A DNA stretch of 25,420 nucleotides, from assembly GCA_002448445.1 (NCBI GenBank), contig DJYC01000112.1, positions 12,497-37,916 of the forward strand, read 5' to 3'. Origin of the DNA: Treponema sp. UBA6988 (GTDB lineage Bacteria; Spirochaetota; Spirochaetia; Treponematales; Treponemataceae). The notes under the pieces are model-generated. The model saw only the letters and a program-made list of their open reading frames with translations. It searched no databases and was not told the DNA's origin. Positions 1 through 6,740 of the stretch are shown piece after piece; the first letter of the stretch is position 1, and every line of letters starts with the position of its first letter. A program made the position numbers and the translations under genes.

Positions 1-95
1 CTGCACAAGCGTAGCGCGGAAGCCTTTTTTTCGGGGCAAAAACCGCTGGGAGCCAATTTTTCTGCTGCAAATATAAAACTCAAAGTTTGCCCTAA

Positions 96-596
96 TTAGA
101 ATACAGGAATGTCATTTGCCTCCTGTTCGTGCTGGGCGGCAGCGGCGGCTTCTGCAAGCATGGCAAGCTTTTTCTTTTTGCTTAGCGGTGGAGTTCCAAG
201 GTCTGCGCTTTTTGGGGAATTTTCCATGTCTTTTTGGGTGGAAAGGCTTCCGTCCGGATTCTTCTTTAGAACGGGCTTAAATTCAATGTGCTCGGCAATG
301 ATTTTTACCCTGCTGTGGCTTTTCCCGGCATCATCCTTCCAGCGGTTCTGCTTAAGGCGGCCAACAACCCGTATTCCCCTTCCCTTGGGGCACCACTTTA
401 CGCACACTTCGGCAAGTCCTCCAAAAGTGTCAACGTCAAAATAGGACACCTCTTCCGCATAGCTCCCATCCCCAGTCTTGTACTTGCGGTTCACTGCGAT
501 GGGCAGGGTACAGGATGCCGCTCCGCTTGGCAGTGACTTAAGTTCTGGTTCACGGACAATGTTTCCTTCTACGATAATCTGATTCAAACTATTCAT
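96..596 (-). CDS. ssb: Single-stranded DNA-binding protein
   Basis: SSB coats single-stranded DNA during replication, recombination and repair. The 166-residue product has an N-terminal OB fold (about residues 1-110; opening MNSLNQIIVEGNIVREPELK, later YFDVDTFGG and GRGIRVVGRLKQNRW), then a low-complexity linker with a KKKK stretch and an Ala/Glu-rich run. It ends in NDIPVF, a variant of the acidic DDIPF tip that recruits partner proteins. An ATG six codons upstream is open, but ATG 594-596 is preferred because GGAGGG lies about 6 nt before it. A small hairpin (CGCAC/GTGCG) sits just 5' of that ribosome-binding site. The gene stands alone; the usual rpsF and rpsR neighbours are absent. Identity is confident. 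Confidence 0.93.
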   Translation of the reverse strand: MNSLNQIIVEGNIVREPELKSLPSGAASCTLPIAVNRKYKTGDGSYAEEVSYFDVDTFGGLAEVCVKWCPKGRGIRVVGRLKQNRWKDDAGKSHSRVKIIAEHIEFKPVLKKNPDGSLSTQKDMENSPKSADLGTPPLSKKKKLAMLAEAAAAAQHEQEANDIPVF

Positions 597-758
597 ATTT
601 TTCCCTCCGCACAAAAGCGTGCGACTTTTTGTTTTTTCCCATAGAGCTTAGCGGGCCCTGCTTTTTTCTACAGGCTTACATATATATATTCATCTTTAAA
701 AGTCAGGATTGGACACTTTTACGCAAATTTTTCTTCTTTTTCTTTACTTGATAAGAAA

Positions 759-822
759 CCTAGCCGCGATTGTAGGGGCGCGGAACGCGTTGCCGCAGGC
801 AATGGAGCGCGGTTAGCTAGGG
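759..822. repeat. Dispersed multi-hairpin repeat, copy 1
   Basis: A GC-rich element with outer arms CCTAGCCGCG and CGCGGTTAGCTAGG enclosing two small hairpins: CGCG-GAA-CGCG, then TTGCC-GCA-GGCAA followed by TGGAG. The same core recurs inverted near 6681-6736 and at 25373-25420 at the window end. The GAA-loop stem differs in sequence between copies but still pairs. It lies in the 0.5 kb gap between ssb and the next gene, where I see no gene. Confidence 0.65.
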
Positions 823-846
823 AATCAGTTTTGGGCTTCACTACCA

Positions 847-939
847 GCGAAATCTGTCTGAAAATCCATGGTGCGGCGGTAATAGGACTTTCACTCCCTT
901 CGGTCGTTCCGCGCAAATGGATTTTCAGCCATATTTCGC
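847..939. repeat. Long imperfect inverted repeat (cruciform or MITE-like)
   Basis: The left arm 847-869 (GCGAAATCTGTCTGAAAATC and three more bases) matches the reverse complement of 917-939 at 21 of 23 positions. Weaker pairing continues inward (GTGCGG/CCGCGC) and outward (GGGC.../...GCCC). The loop is about 47 nt. No coding sequence is credible here. A short ACCC-GAA-GGGT hairpin follows near 979-989. The element could be a non-autonomous mobile repeat or a transcript-end structure. Confidence 0.6.
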
Positions 940-1110
940 TTCTCGTTACGCCCATACACCGTAGCAAGGGCGTGCGGTGTACCCGAAGGGTGATTTCCTG
1001 TTGCTTTCCATAAGAAAATATAAAAAAACTGGCTCCAGAAAAGCGAATTTTGTACTAAATTTTGGATTAAATTCAGGCAAATAATTTCTTATTTATACGC
1101 CTAAAAGGTG

Positions 1111-1139
1111 TTGTTATGGAGTAAAAAATACGATATATT
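1111..1139 (+). promoter_or_regulatory. Sigma70-like promoter for the 1147 gene
   Basis: TTGTTA (1111-1116), a 17-bp spacer and TATATT (1134-1139). The -10 ends 7 nt before ATG 1147, so transcription would start at or next to the start codon. This argues that GTG 1108 is not the start. Confidence 0.55.
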
Positions 1140-1146
1140 GAGTATT

Positions 1147-3081
1147 ATGGCTACAACACCAATTATTTTACAGTTACTAAAATTCTATACTGAAAAAATC
1201 AGGTCCCCACAAGTAGACTACTCGGAATTTGCTGATTATGTTAACCGCTATGCACAGCATCACATAGACGAAAGTCCGGAACTTATTCCCTATACAGGAG
1301 GCGGAACGTCCACTTTACAGGCCGAGCTGGAAAATTTTGCTGCAGAAAAGCAGATTGCCATAGTAAACCAGGGACAGGGAAAAAAGACTCTTTACGTACT
1401 TGCATACTTTATTGACCGCTTTACGGAATCGTACACAAACCTTTCCAAGAATTTTTCTTCGCCTTTTCCGAGCATAAATGACATTCCCCACAACGTGCCT
1501 ACGGACATGCTGAGCAAGCAGAACGCTTCTGACCTGCTTTACAAGCTTATGGAAAACCAGGAGTACGACAGCCGTACCCTCTATGCCGTTCTCTTTGGGA
1601 ACAACGTTCCGGCCCTTCTTTTGCCGTCTACGGTATCTGTTTCCACACTCATAGACATTTCCCTTAAAAAGCTTCAAGATTTCTTGCGCAAGGGAGAAAG
1701 CCATGAATACTTCCTTAAAAAGCTTACAAATTCCAACCCTGGCAAAGAGCTTGCCATAAAGAACTTCTTTAAGCAGTTTGTTGCAAAGCCTGAAGAAGCC
1801 CTGGACAGCCTTAGGCACAGCGCGGATACGTTCTACTACTGGAGCCAGATGTTCTACTTTATAAAGCAGGACTACAACAAGGTTAAGGACTTTACCACGG
1901 AAGACGTGAACGTTCTTCAGTCCATTGGCGTAATAGAAGTTGCAGCCGCCTACTACAAGGCAAAAGCCGGCGAAAGGCAGCAGAAGGATGTTGCCTTTAA
2001 GCAGCTGGAAGAAATGATGCACATGCCGCCCTATTACTTTACCATGGAACAAGTTTCCAAGATGAAGGACAACCATGGCCAGTACTTGCTTGGCAAATAT
2101 TCGGAAAAAGACCTTAAGATTCACCTTGAGTCCCTTACAAGCGAAACAATCGGCTCAAACCTTCCGGAAGTGCTTATTTTCCGTACGGAAGACGGAACTG
2201 GTTACTTTATATTCAAAGAAAAGGTCATGCCGCTTATCGTCCGCCTTTGCAACGATGCCCGCGTGGTCATAAGCGAAAGCCTTACTAAGGACTGGTACAA
2301 CTGCCTGTCCAAGTTTGAAACCCTTCCCGAGATGAAGGAACAGCAGGCCTTTGAAAACTGCCTTGAGAGGGAACTGCGCGTAATAGCACCAATTCTTTAC
2401 GGTATCTTGCACTCTTCTTTCCTACCGGTACTGGCATTTGACGACCAGACACCGGGAAAGATTACCCTTTACCGCGACGACATGCTTATTCCTTACAGCG
2501 AGCTTCTCTTGCTCAACAGGCAGGAAATCTATTCAGATGCAAAGATAAAGCTGCCATTCTGGCACTCCATACCGATTCTTTCTTGGATTATGTCTTTCAT
2601 TGTAAAGAAATCAAAGGCTAGGCGCGACAAGGATGCAAAGAAAACTTCTTCTCTGAAGATGATTCAGGAAGAAAAGGAAAACGCAGACAAGAAGAAGCAG
2701 GAGCTTGACTCCAAGGACTTGGGTGACCCGCAGAAGAACCGCAAGCGCGTTGTACGCCAGCAGGCCTCCGATGTTGAGCAGGTTTTGGTTCCGGCAAACA
2801 GCACGCTCAACCGCGAGCTTGATTCCTATCTGCACGAATGGAATGACCGCTTGGGTCAGAAGAGCCACGACAACCTTACGGAAGACGTCAATACGCTTAT
2901 CCGTGACTATACACGCAAGATTCTGCGCACATTCAAGAGCGAAAACTTTACGATTGAGCGCGTTGACAGCCTTGCACAGTCACTTGTAGACAGCCCGGCC
3001 CTTATGAAGGTAAAGAACCACCCGGCGCTCAAGCACTACATTGAGCTCTACATGACAAAGCTGCTCAAGAACCTGCCGTAA
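1147..3081 (+). CDS. Large hypothetical protein, unrecognised
   Basis: A 644-residue protein starting MATTPIILQLLKFYTEK; I do not recognise its family. It is rich in Lys, Leu and Tyr, without a signal peptide. A single hydrophobic stretch near residues 475-490 (FWHSIPILSWIMSFIV) may be a membrane-associated helix. It is followed by a highly charged Lys/Glu/Asp linker (about 490-560) and a C-terminal helical segment (TLNRELDSYLHEWNDRL onward). The frame is open from GTG 1108, but ATG 1147 is preferred because a good promoter overlaps the extra 13 codons. There is no convincing Shine-Dalgarno, only GAG 4-6 nt upstream. The gene is monocistronic, with its own promoter and a strong terminator. 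The long intact frame and the Treponema-like codon use make it a real gene; its function is unknown. Confidence 0.85.
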   Translation: MATTPIILQLLKFYTEKIRSPQVDYSEFADYVNRYAQHHIDESPELIPYTGGGTSTLQAELENFAAEKQIAIVNQGQGKKTLYVLAYFIDRFTESYTNLSKNFSSPFPSINDIPHNVPTDMLSKQNASDLLYKLMENQEYDSRTLYAVLFGNNVPALLLPSTVSVSTLIDISLKKLQDFLRKGESHEYFLKKLTNSNPGKELAIKNFFKQFVAKPEEALDSLRHSADTFYYWSQMFYFIKQDYNKVKDFTTEDVNVLQSIGVIEVAAAYYKAKAGERQQKDVAFKQLEEMMHMPPYYFTMEQVSKMKDNHGQYLLGKYSEKDLKIHLESLTSETIGSNLPEVLIFRTEDGTGYFIFKEKVMPLIVRLCNDARVVISESLTKDWYNCLSKFETLPEMKEQQAFENCLERELRVIAPILYGILHSSFLPVLAFDDQTPGKITLYRDDMLIPYSELLLLNRQEIYSDAKIKLPFWHSIPILSWIMSFIVKKSKARRDKDAKKTSSLKMIQEEKENADKKKQELDSKDLGDPQKNRKRVVRQQASDVEQVLVPANSTLNRELDSYLHEWNDRLGQKSHDNLTEDVNTLIRDYTRKILRTFKSENFTIERVDSLAQSLVDSPALMKVKNHPALKHYIELYMTKLLKNLP

Positions 3082-3118
3082 AGCGTTATTTTCAAAAACC
3101 AAATCACGCAACACGTCA

Positions 3119-3149
3119 CCCCGAACTTGTTTCGGGGTCTTTTTTTTTT
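3119..3149 (+). terminator. Rho-independent terminator built from a dispersed repeat
   Basis: CCCCGAA pairs with TTCGGGG across a 5-nt loop and is followed by ten T residues. The hairpin is one unit of the GTCACCC...GGGTCT repeat family seen also at 4434-4511, 22705-22733 and 24773-24801. It ends the 1147-3081 transcript. Confidence 0.85.
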
Positions 3150-3153
3150 GCTC

Positions 3154-3182
3154 TTGATTTTTTTCCCTTTTTCTGCTATAAA
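3154..3182 (+). promoter_or_regulatory. Sigma70 promoter for the corA transcript
   Basis: TTGATT (3154-3159), a 17-bp spacer and TATAAA (3177-3182). Predicted transcription start is near 3189, leaving a leader of about 180 nt before corA. Confidence 0.7.
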
Positions 3183-3219
3183 TACAAAAAGTTTGTTAAA
3201 CTTCAAGATTCCAAAGATT

Positions 3220-3364
3220 CGGAGGCGGAAAGTGGATAGCGGCAGTAGTTCCGGTTATCATCAACACGGCTCATTCGAGCAAACAGGCCTCCGGTTAAAT
3301 AAAGCACAAATCATCCTTTGATTTTTTCTGCCAACCGCGCCTGAACCAAAGAAAAGAGGCAGGC
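3220..3364 (+). promoter_or_regulatory. Structured 5' leader of corA, riboswitch-like
   Basis: CGGAGGC (3220-3226) pairs with GCCTCCG (3287-3293) and closes a three-way junction. Arm one is GATAGC-GG (3235-3242) with CC-G-GTTATC (3251-3259), 8 bp with one bulged G and an 8-nt loop; GTG 3232-3234 may also pair with CAC 3265-3267. Arm two is GCTC-ATTC-GAGC (3269-3280). Downstream come an A/T-rich hairpin, AAATCA/TGATTT (3308-3324) running into Ts, and GCCTG/CAGGC (3339-3343/3360-3364), which encloses the AGG of the corA ribosome-binding site. The layout is that of an aptamer plus expression platform. I could not match it to M-box, yybP-ykoY, c-di-GMP or other classes I know. The structure is seen; the regulatory role is inferred. 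Confidence 0.5.
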
Positions 3365-3369
3365 TGAAT

Positions 3370-4419
3370 ATGATAAAATACTGGCAGCAGGAAGACGGCA
3401 AACTTGTAGAAAAAGAAGAAGGAGAGCTTAACAGGCACTCAAAGATTTGGGTGGATGCGCGCTCCGTTACCCGCGATGACATTGCGGAACTTGAAGAAAA
3501 ATACAAAATCGACCCGGAAAACATGCTGGATGCCCTGGATCCGGACGAACTTTCCCGCATAGACTACAATGACGACTTTGAATACACATTCGCAATAGTG
3601 CGGCTGCCGGTATTCTCCCCCGGTGACGACATTAGCTACTTTTGCACACCCCTTGGAATCATTATAAAAGGAAACCTCTTCATAACAATCTGCTGGACGG
3701 ACTGCGAAGTTTTGCGCGACTTTGCCGCCAACAGAATCAAGGACCTTTCCTTTAACGACTTTCCTGCCGTAACAATCCGCTTTATGGCCCGTGCAGACAT
3801 AATGTTCCTGCGCTACCTAAAAGAACTCAACCGCCGCGCAACAACCATTCAGAACGAAATGCTGCAGTCGGTTCAAAACCACGAGCTGATTCAGCTTTTA
3901 AACATACAAAAGTCTCTTGTTTACTTTGCAACATCGCTCAAAAGCAACCAGATGCTTTTGGAGAAGCTGCGCAAGACCAAGCTTTTGAAGCTGGACGACG
4001 AGGACCAGGACTGGCTGGACGACGTAGAAATAGACAACAGGCAGGCTATGGAGATGGTAGACACCTACACCAACATCATGGCCGGCATGAACGATGCATT
4101 CTCCACGGTCTTGGGCAACAACCTGAACATCGTTATGAAGACAATGACTGGCTGGAACTTGGTACTCGTGCTTCCTACCCTTATAACAAGCTACTTTGGA
4201 ATCAACGTGCCGCTCCCATGGCAAAAGTCTCCATGGATGGGTGCCGTAATAGTGCTTTCCATGTGCTTGTTTGCAGGAGTATTGGCCTACCTCTTCTTTA
4301 TGAAGCGCCGCCTTACCCCCGAAGTAAAGAAAAGAGTGCCTCTTGCCCAAAGGCGAAAAATCCGCATACAAAAACGAACAATCGCAAAGATGGACAAGCA
4401 GGCCGCAAAGAAAAAATAA
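3370..4419 (+). CDS. corA: CorA-family divalent metal transporter
   Basis: A 349-residue inner-membrane channel of the 2-TM-GxN superfamily, which moves Mg2+ (also Co2+/Ni2+, or Zn2+ in ZntB). It has a long acidic/helical cytoplasmic domain (residues 1-250) and two C-terminal membrane helices (about 255-280 and 288-312), then a basic tail (KKRVPLAQRRK...AAKKK). The signature between the helices is YFGIN at 275-279, i.e. GIN where classical CorA has GMN; ZntB also carries GIN, so the metal is uncertain. The start ATG follows AGG with 6-nt spacing. It is transcribed alone from the 3154 promoter with a structured leader and followed by an inverted repeat that can end the transcript. Confidence 0.9.
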   Translation: MIKYWQQEDGKLVEKEEGELNRHSKIWVDARSVTRDDIAELEEKYKIDPENMLDALDPDELSRIDYNDDFEYTFAIVRLPVFSPGDDISYFCTPLGIIIKGNLFITICWTDCEVLRDFAANRIKDLSFNDFPAVTIRFMARADIMFLRYLKELNRRATTIQNEMLQSVQNHELIQLLNIQKSLVYFATSLKSNQMLLEKLRKTKLLKLDDEDQDWLDDVEIDNRQAMEMVDTYTNIMAGMNDAFSTVLGNNLNIVMKTMTGWNLVLVLPTLITSYFGINVPLPWQKSPWMGAVIVLSMCLFAGVLAYLFFMKRRLTPEVKKRVPLAQRRKIRIQKRTIAKMDKQAAKKK

Positions 4420-4433
4420 TCTCCGTGACCACT

Positions 4434-4511
4434 GTCACCCTGAACTCGTTTCAGGGTCTGTACAAGCTGGGGTGTCATCGTTTACAGATCCTGAATCAAG
4501 TTCAGGATGAC
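4434..4511. repeat. Inverted pair of dispersed repeats, probable bidirectional terminator
   Basis: One unit, GTCACCCTGAACTCG... (4434-4462), is followed 20 nt later by an inverted unit reading TACAGATCCTGAATC...GATGAC (4483-4511). The two units pair with each other over nearly their whole length, and each can also form its own hairpin. It sits between the convergent ends of corA and the phosphoesterase gene, so it can terminate both. It is the same family as 3115-3140 and 24773-24801. Confidence 0.75.
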
Positions 4512-4565
4512 GGGAAGCCCCGCCCTTCGACAAGCCGCTTGATGCTGCGCTGCGAGTGCAGGAAT

Positions 4566-5240
4566 TTATTCTATTGTGCAGAGCTGGGCGCTTTTTACCT
4601 GCCAAGCACCGCCCTCTTTGCAAACTTCAAGCCAGCCGTATCTTCCTTCCATAAGGGCACCGGGGTTTATAACTGTTGTGTTCCCAATTTTGCACACAGC
4701 CACGCTCTCGTGGATATGACCGGTAACAACGGCAAGCGGTTTGTACTGTTCAATAAAAGCCCTCAAAGATTCGCTTCCAACATGAATGCCGGCGCTAATC
4801 TTGTCGCAGTCAGTGTCCTTTGGCGGATTGTGCATGATGGCAATAAGGTTGTCCCATTCGCAAGACCCCTGCTCGGTAAGGATATTAAAGTCGGTGGCAA
4901 GTTCAGCATCCTCGCGCTCATTGGCAGCCCCACCAAAAGGCAAGCCGCCACCGCTACCCGCAATGCAAAGCCCTTCAAACTGAACAAGGCTCTTCTGCAC
5001 GCTAATGTCCTTAGCCTCTATGTTGCCAATAAAATCAGGCTCATCACAGTTTCCAATCACGGAAAAAATCGTGTTGTGCATGGAGCAAAGCTTTTCCAGC
5101 ACAGGTTCAGCCGTCTCAGGTTCACCAAATTTTGCAAAGTCACCCGCAAACAAAACAGCGTCCGCCTTTTTAAACTCGCCCTCCAACTTTCCAAGATGTT
5201 CCAAATCACCGTGAATATCGCTTAAAACCAAAAATTTCAT
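4566..5240 (-). CDS. Calcineurin-like metallophosphoesterase
   Basis: A 224-residue cytoplasmic enzyme of the metallophosphoesterase fold. Metal-ligand motifs appear in order: SDIHGD near residue 8 (DxH), FAGDF (GD), GNCDEPD (GNxD/E), an MHNPP histidine, and GHIHES (GHxH) before VINPGAL. Size and motif order fit YfcE/MJ0936-type phosphodiesterases, but the natural substrate cannot be read from sequence. The start ATG 5238-5240 has GGGAG five nt upstream; a longer frame begins seven codons earlier without such support. It lies 24 nt after hisC on the same strand and is probably co-transcribed with it. Nothing suggests a role in histidine synthesis. Confidence 0.87.
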   Translation of the reverse strand: MKFLVLSDIHGDLEHLGKLEGEFKKADAVLFAGDFAKFGEPETAEPVLEKLCSMHNTIFSVIGNCDEPDFIGNIEAKDISVQKSLVQFEGLCIAGSGGGLPFGGAANEREDAELATDFNILTEQGSCEWDNLIAIMHNPPKDTDCDKISAGIHVGSESLRAFIEQYKPLAVVTGHIHESVAVCKIGNTTVINPGALMEGRYGWLEVCKEGGAWQVKSAQLCTIE

Positions 5241-5264
5241 ACTGTCTCCCGGGAATGCCATTCC

Positions 5265-6413
5265 CTACAAATTGCCCATTATCTTTTTTAGGGCATTCAT
5301 CTGTTCTTCAGTGCCAATCGTTATTCTTACAAAGTCTTCTATTCCCTTTGTGCTAAAGTGGCGGATAAGGATTCCCTCTTTTTTTACAGCCTGGTAAATT
5401 GCATCACCTGTAAGTCCGTCCTTTTTTGCAAAGACAAAATTTGTCTTGCTGTCTATTACAAAAAATCCCTTGTCCCGCAAAAACTTTGTAAAGCTTTCCC
5501 TCTGCTGAACAATCTTGCGTGAATTTTCTGCATAGTAGTAGGCAGCCTTGCAGGAAGCAATACCGGCAGTCTGGGCCATAAAGTCAACCGGAAAGTGGTT
5601 GAATGAATTCTTTACCATAAAGATGGACTTTACAAGCTCCGGGGATGCCACAACGTAGCCAAGCCTCATGCCTGCAAAAGAAAGGCTCTTGCTAAAGGTG
5701 CGAACAATCACAAGGTTCTTGAATTCCGCAAGAAGGGGAATGCAGCTTTCCCCACCAAAGTCGCAGTAGGCTTCGTCCACAATAAAAACCTTGTCCTTTG
5801 GTGCCTTTTCAATCATCTTGCGAACTTCGTCGCGGGGAATTGAAATGCCTGTAGGAGCGTTGGGATTTGCAAAAATAATTGCGCTGTCCGTCTTGTTTGC
5901 GGCAGAAAGCATTGCCTCCTTGTCCAGCTGCCAGTCAGACTTTAGTGGAACCGTGCACATGGGAATGCCGTAGTAACCGCAGTAAACAGGATAGAAGCTG
6001 TATGTAAACTCCGGCATAACAAGCGGCCTGTCTCCGTCAAAAAAAGTGTAGAAGACAAAGCTCAAAACTTCGTCGCTTCCGTTGCCGCAAAAAATCATGT
6101 CAGGGGTAACTTCAAATGGAATCTTGTCTTTGGAAGAAGGAGTGCATTTTTGCCCGCTAACATCCGAAGTGCAAAAGACACCGCCTGTGCTGTTCAGCAT
6201 ATCTGCTATAGCAGAGCGCAGTTCATTTGAATCAGGATCGGGATAAAGGCCAATTCTTGCCGTACTTGTAAGTGCCGCCTTGGAAAGTGCCTCTGCAACG
6301 CTTTTGTGAGGCGGATAGGGGTTTTCGTTTGCGTTAAGTTTAATGTATTCCCTGTCCTTTGGCTGCTCGCCCGGAACATAGGGATGAAGGTTTTGAATTC
6401 TTTTTGCTAACAT
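5265..6413 (-). CDS. hisC: Histidinol-phosphate aminotransferase
   Basis: A PLP-dependent class I/II aminotransferase that converts imidazole-acetol phosphate and glutamate to histidinol phosphate. The 382 residues include LNANENPYPP (about 27-36), NPNAPTG (183-189), DEAYCDFG (213-220) and the PLP-binding lysine K242 in TFSKSLSFAGMRLGY. A stretch at about 74-101 (GGVFCTSDVSGQKCTP...) looks like an insertion relative to compact HisC proteins. No other his gene is in the window. Close relatives act on tyrosine, phenylalanine or cobyric acid-pathway substrates, so HisC is the best but not the only reading. The ATG has no Shine-Dalgarno; a promoter ends 6 nt before it. Confidence 0.88.
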   Translation of the reverse strand: MLAKRIQNLHPYVPGEQPKDREYIKLNANENPYPPHKSVAEALSKAALTSTARIGLYPDPDSNELRSAIADMLNSTGGVFCTSDVSGQKCTPSSKDKIPFEVTPDMIFCGNGSDEVLSFVFYTFFDGDRPLVMPEFTYSFYPVYCGYYGIPMCTVPLKSDWQLDKEAMLSAANKTDSAIIFANPNAPTGISIPRDEVRKMIEKAPKDKVFIVDEAYCDFGGESCIPLLAEFKNLVIVRTFSKSLSFAGMRLGYVVASPELVKSIFMVKNSFNHFPVDFMAQTAGIASCKAAYYYAENSRKIVQQRESFTKFLRDKGFFVIDSKTNFVFAKKDGLTGDAIYQAVKKEGILIRHFSTKGIEDFVRITIGTEEQMNALKKIMGNL

Positions 6414-6419
6414 AAAATC

Positions 6420-6448
6420 ATTTTAGTCAAAAAGCGCACTTGGTTCAA
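6420..6448 (-). promoter_or_regulatory. Promoter of hisC, close to the ATG
   Basis: On the minus strand TTGAAC, a 17-bp spacer and TAAAAT. Six bases separate the -10 from the hisC ATG, so the mRNA would begin at or beside the start codon. Confidence 0.55.
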
Positions 6449-6603
6449 TAGCGCAATTCTATAATGATTTTTATTCTGGAGCAGATGCCATCTCTTTACT
6501 GTGCCCGCCACTCCGTGCTCGGGCAAACTCCGTAACATTTTACCCCTAAACCGCAAACCCATAGCGCCAGGGAGGGCGCGTCATTTCTTAGCCGGCAAAG
6601 CAG

Positions 6604-6659
6604 GTTAGTTTTCCCAAGAAAACTAACGGGGTAAAATGCCACGGAGGGCATTTTACCCC
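6604..6659. repeat. Two perfect tandem hairpins
   Basis: Hairpin one is GTTAGTTTTC-CCAA-GAAAACTAAC (10 bp, 6604-6627). Hairpin two is GGGGTAAAATGCC-ACGGAG-GGCATTTTACCCC (13 bp, 6628-6659) and begins at the next base. Neither has a T run on either strand, so they are not classic terminators. They occupy the 326-bp gap between uvrD and hisC, which otherwise holds repeat copy 3 and no gene. Confidence 0.75.
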
Positions 6660-6670
6660 GCTTTCCAGGG

Positions 6671-6736
6671 TTCCGGCTACCGCCTCCATTGCCTTGCGGC
6701 AACGGCTACGCCGCCCTTCCAATCGGGGCTAGGCGG
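6671..6736 (-). repeat. Dispersed multi-hairpin repeat, copy 3 (inverted)
   Basis: On the minus strand it reads CCTAGCCCCGATTGGAAGGGCG, matching copy 1 (CCTAGCCGCGATTGTAGGGGCG). It continues with GGC-GTA-GCC, then GTTGCC-GCAA-GGCAATGGAG. It lies directly 3' of the uvrD stop codon. Confidence 0.65.
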
Positions 6737-6740
6737 AATA

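Noticed and set aside
1108..1146. Start of the large hypothetical gene at GTG 1108
   Set aside because: A well-spaced promoter (TTGTTA-17-TATATT) overlaps these codons, and the sequence from ATG 1147 (MATTPIILQ) looks like a natural N terminus.
1315..2124. 269-codon minus frame
   Set aside because: Antisense shadow of the large plus-strand gene, without a start signal.
3220..3293. Known riboswitch class (M-box, c-di-GMP-I, manganese)
   Set aside because: ACAGGCCTCCGG recalls GEMM sequence but the tetraloop receptor, second domain and spacing are absent; M-box and yybP-ykoY consensus strings are also absent.
3127..3321. 64-codon plus frame with a hydrophobic start
   Set aside because: It runs through the terminator T tract, the corA promoter and the structured leader; the hydrophobic residues come from poly-T.
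4218..5225. 335-codon plus frame across the corA end and the phosphoesterase
   Set aside because: It overlaps corA in another frame, crosses an inverted repeat and is antisense to a gene with complete metallophosphoesterase motifs.
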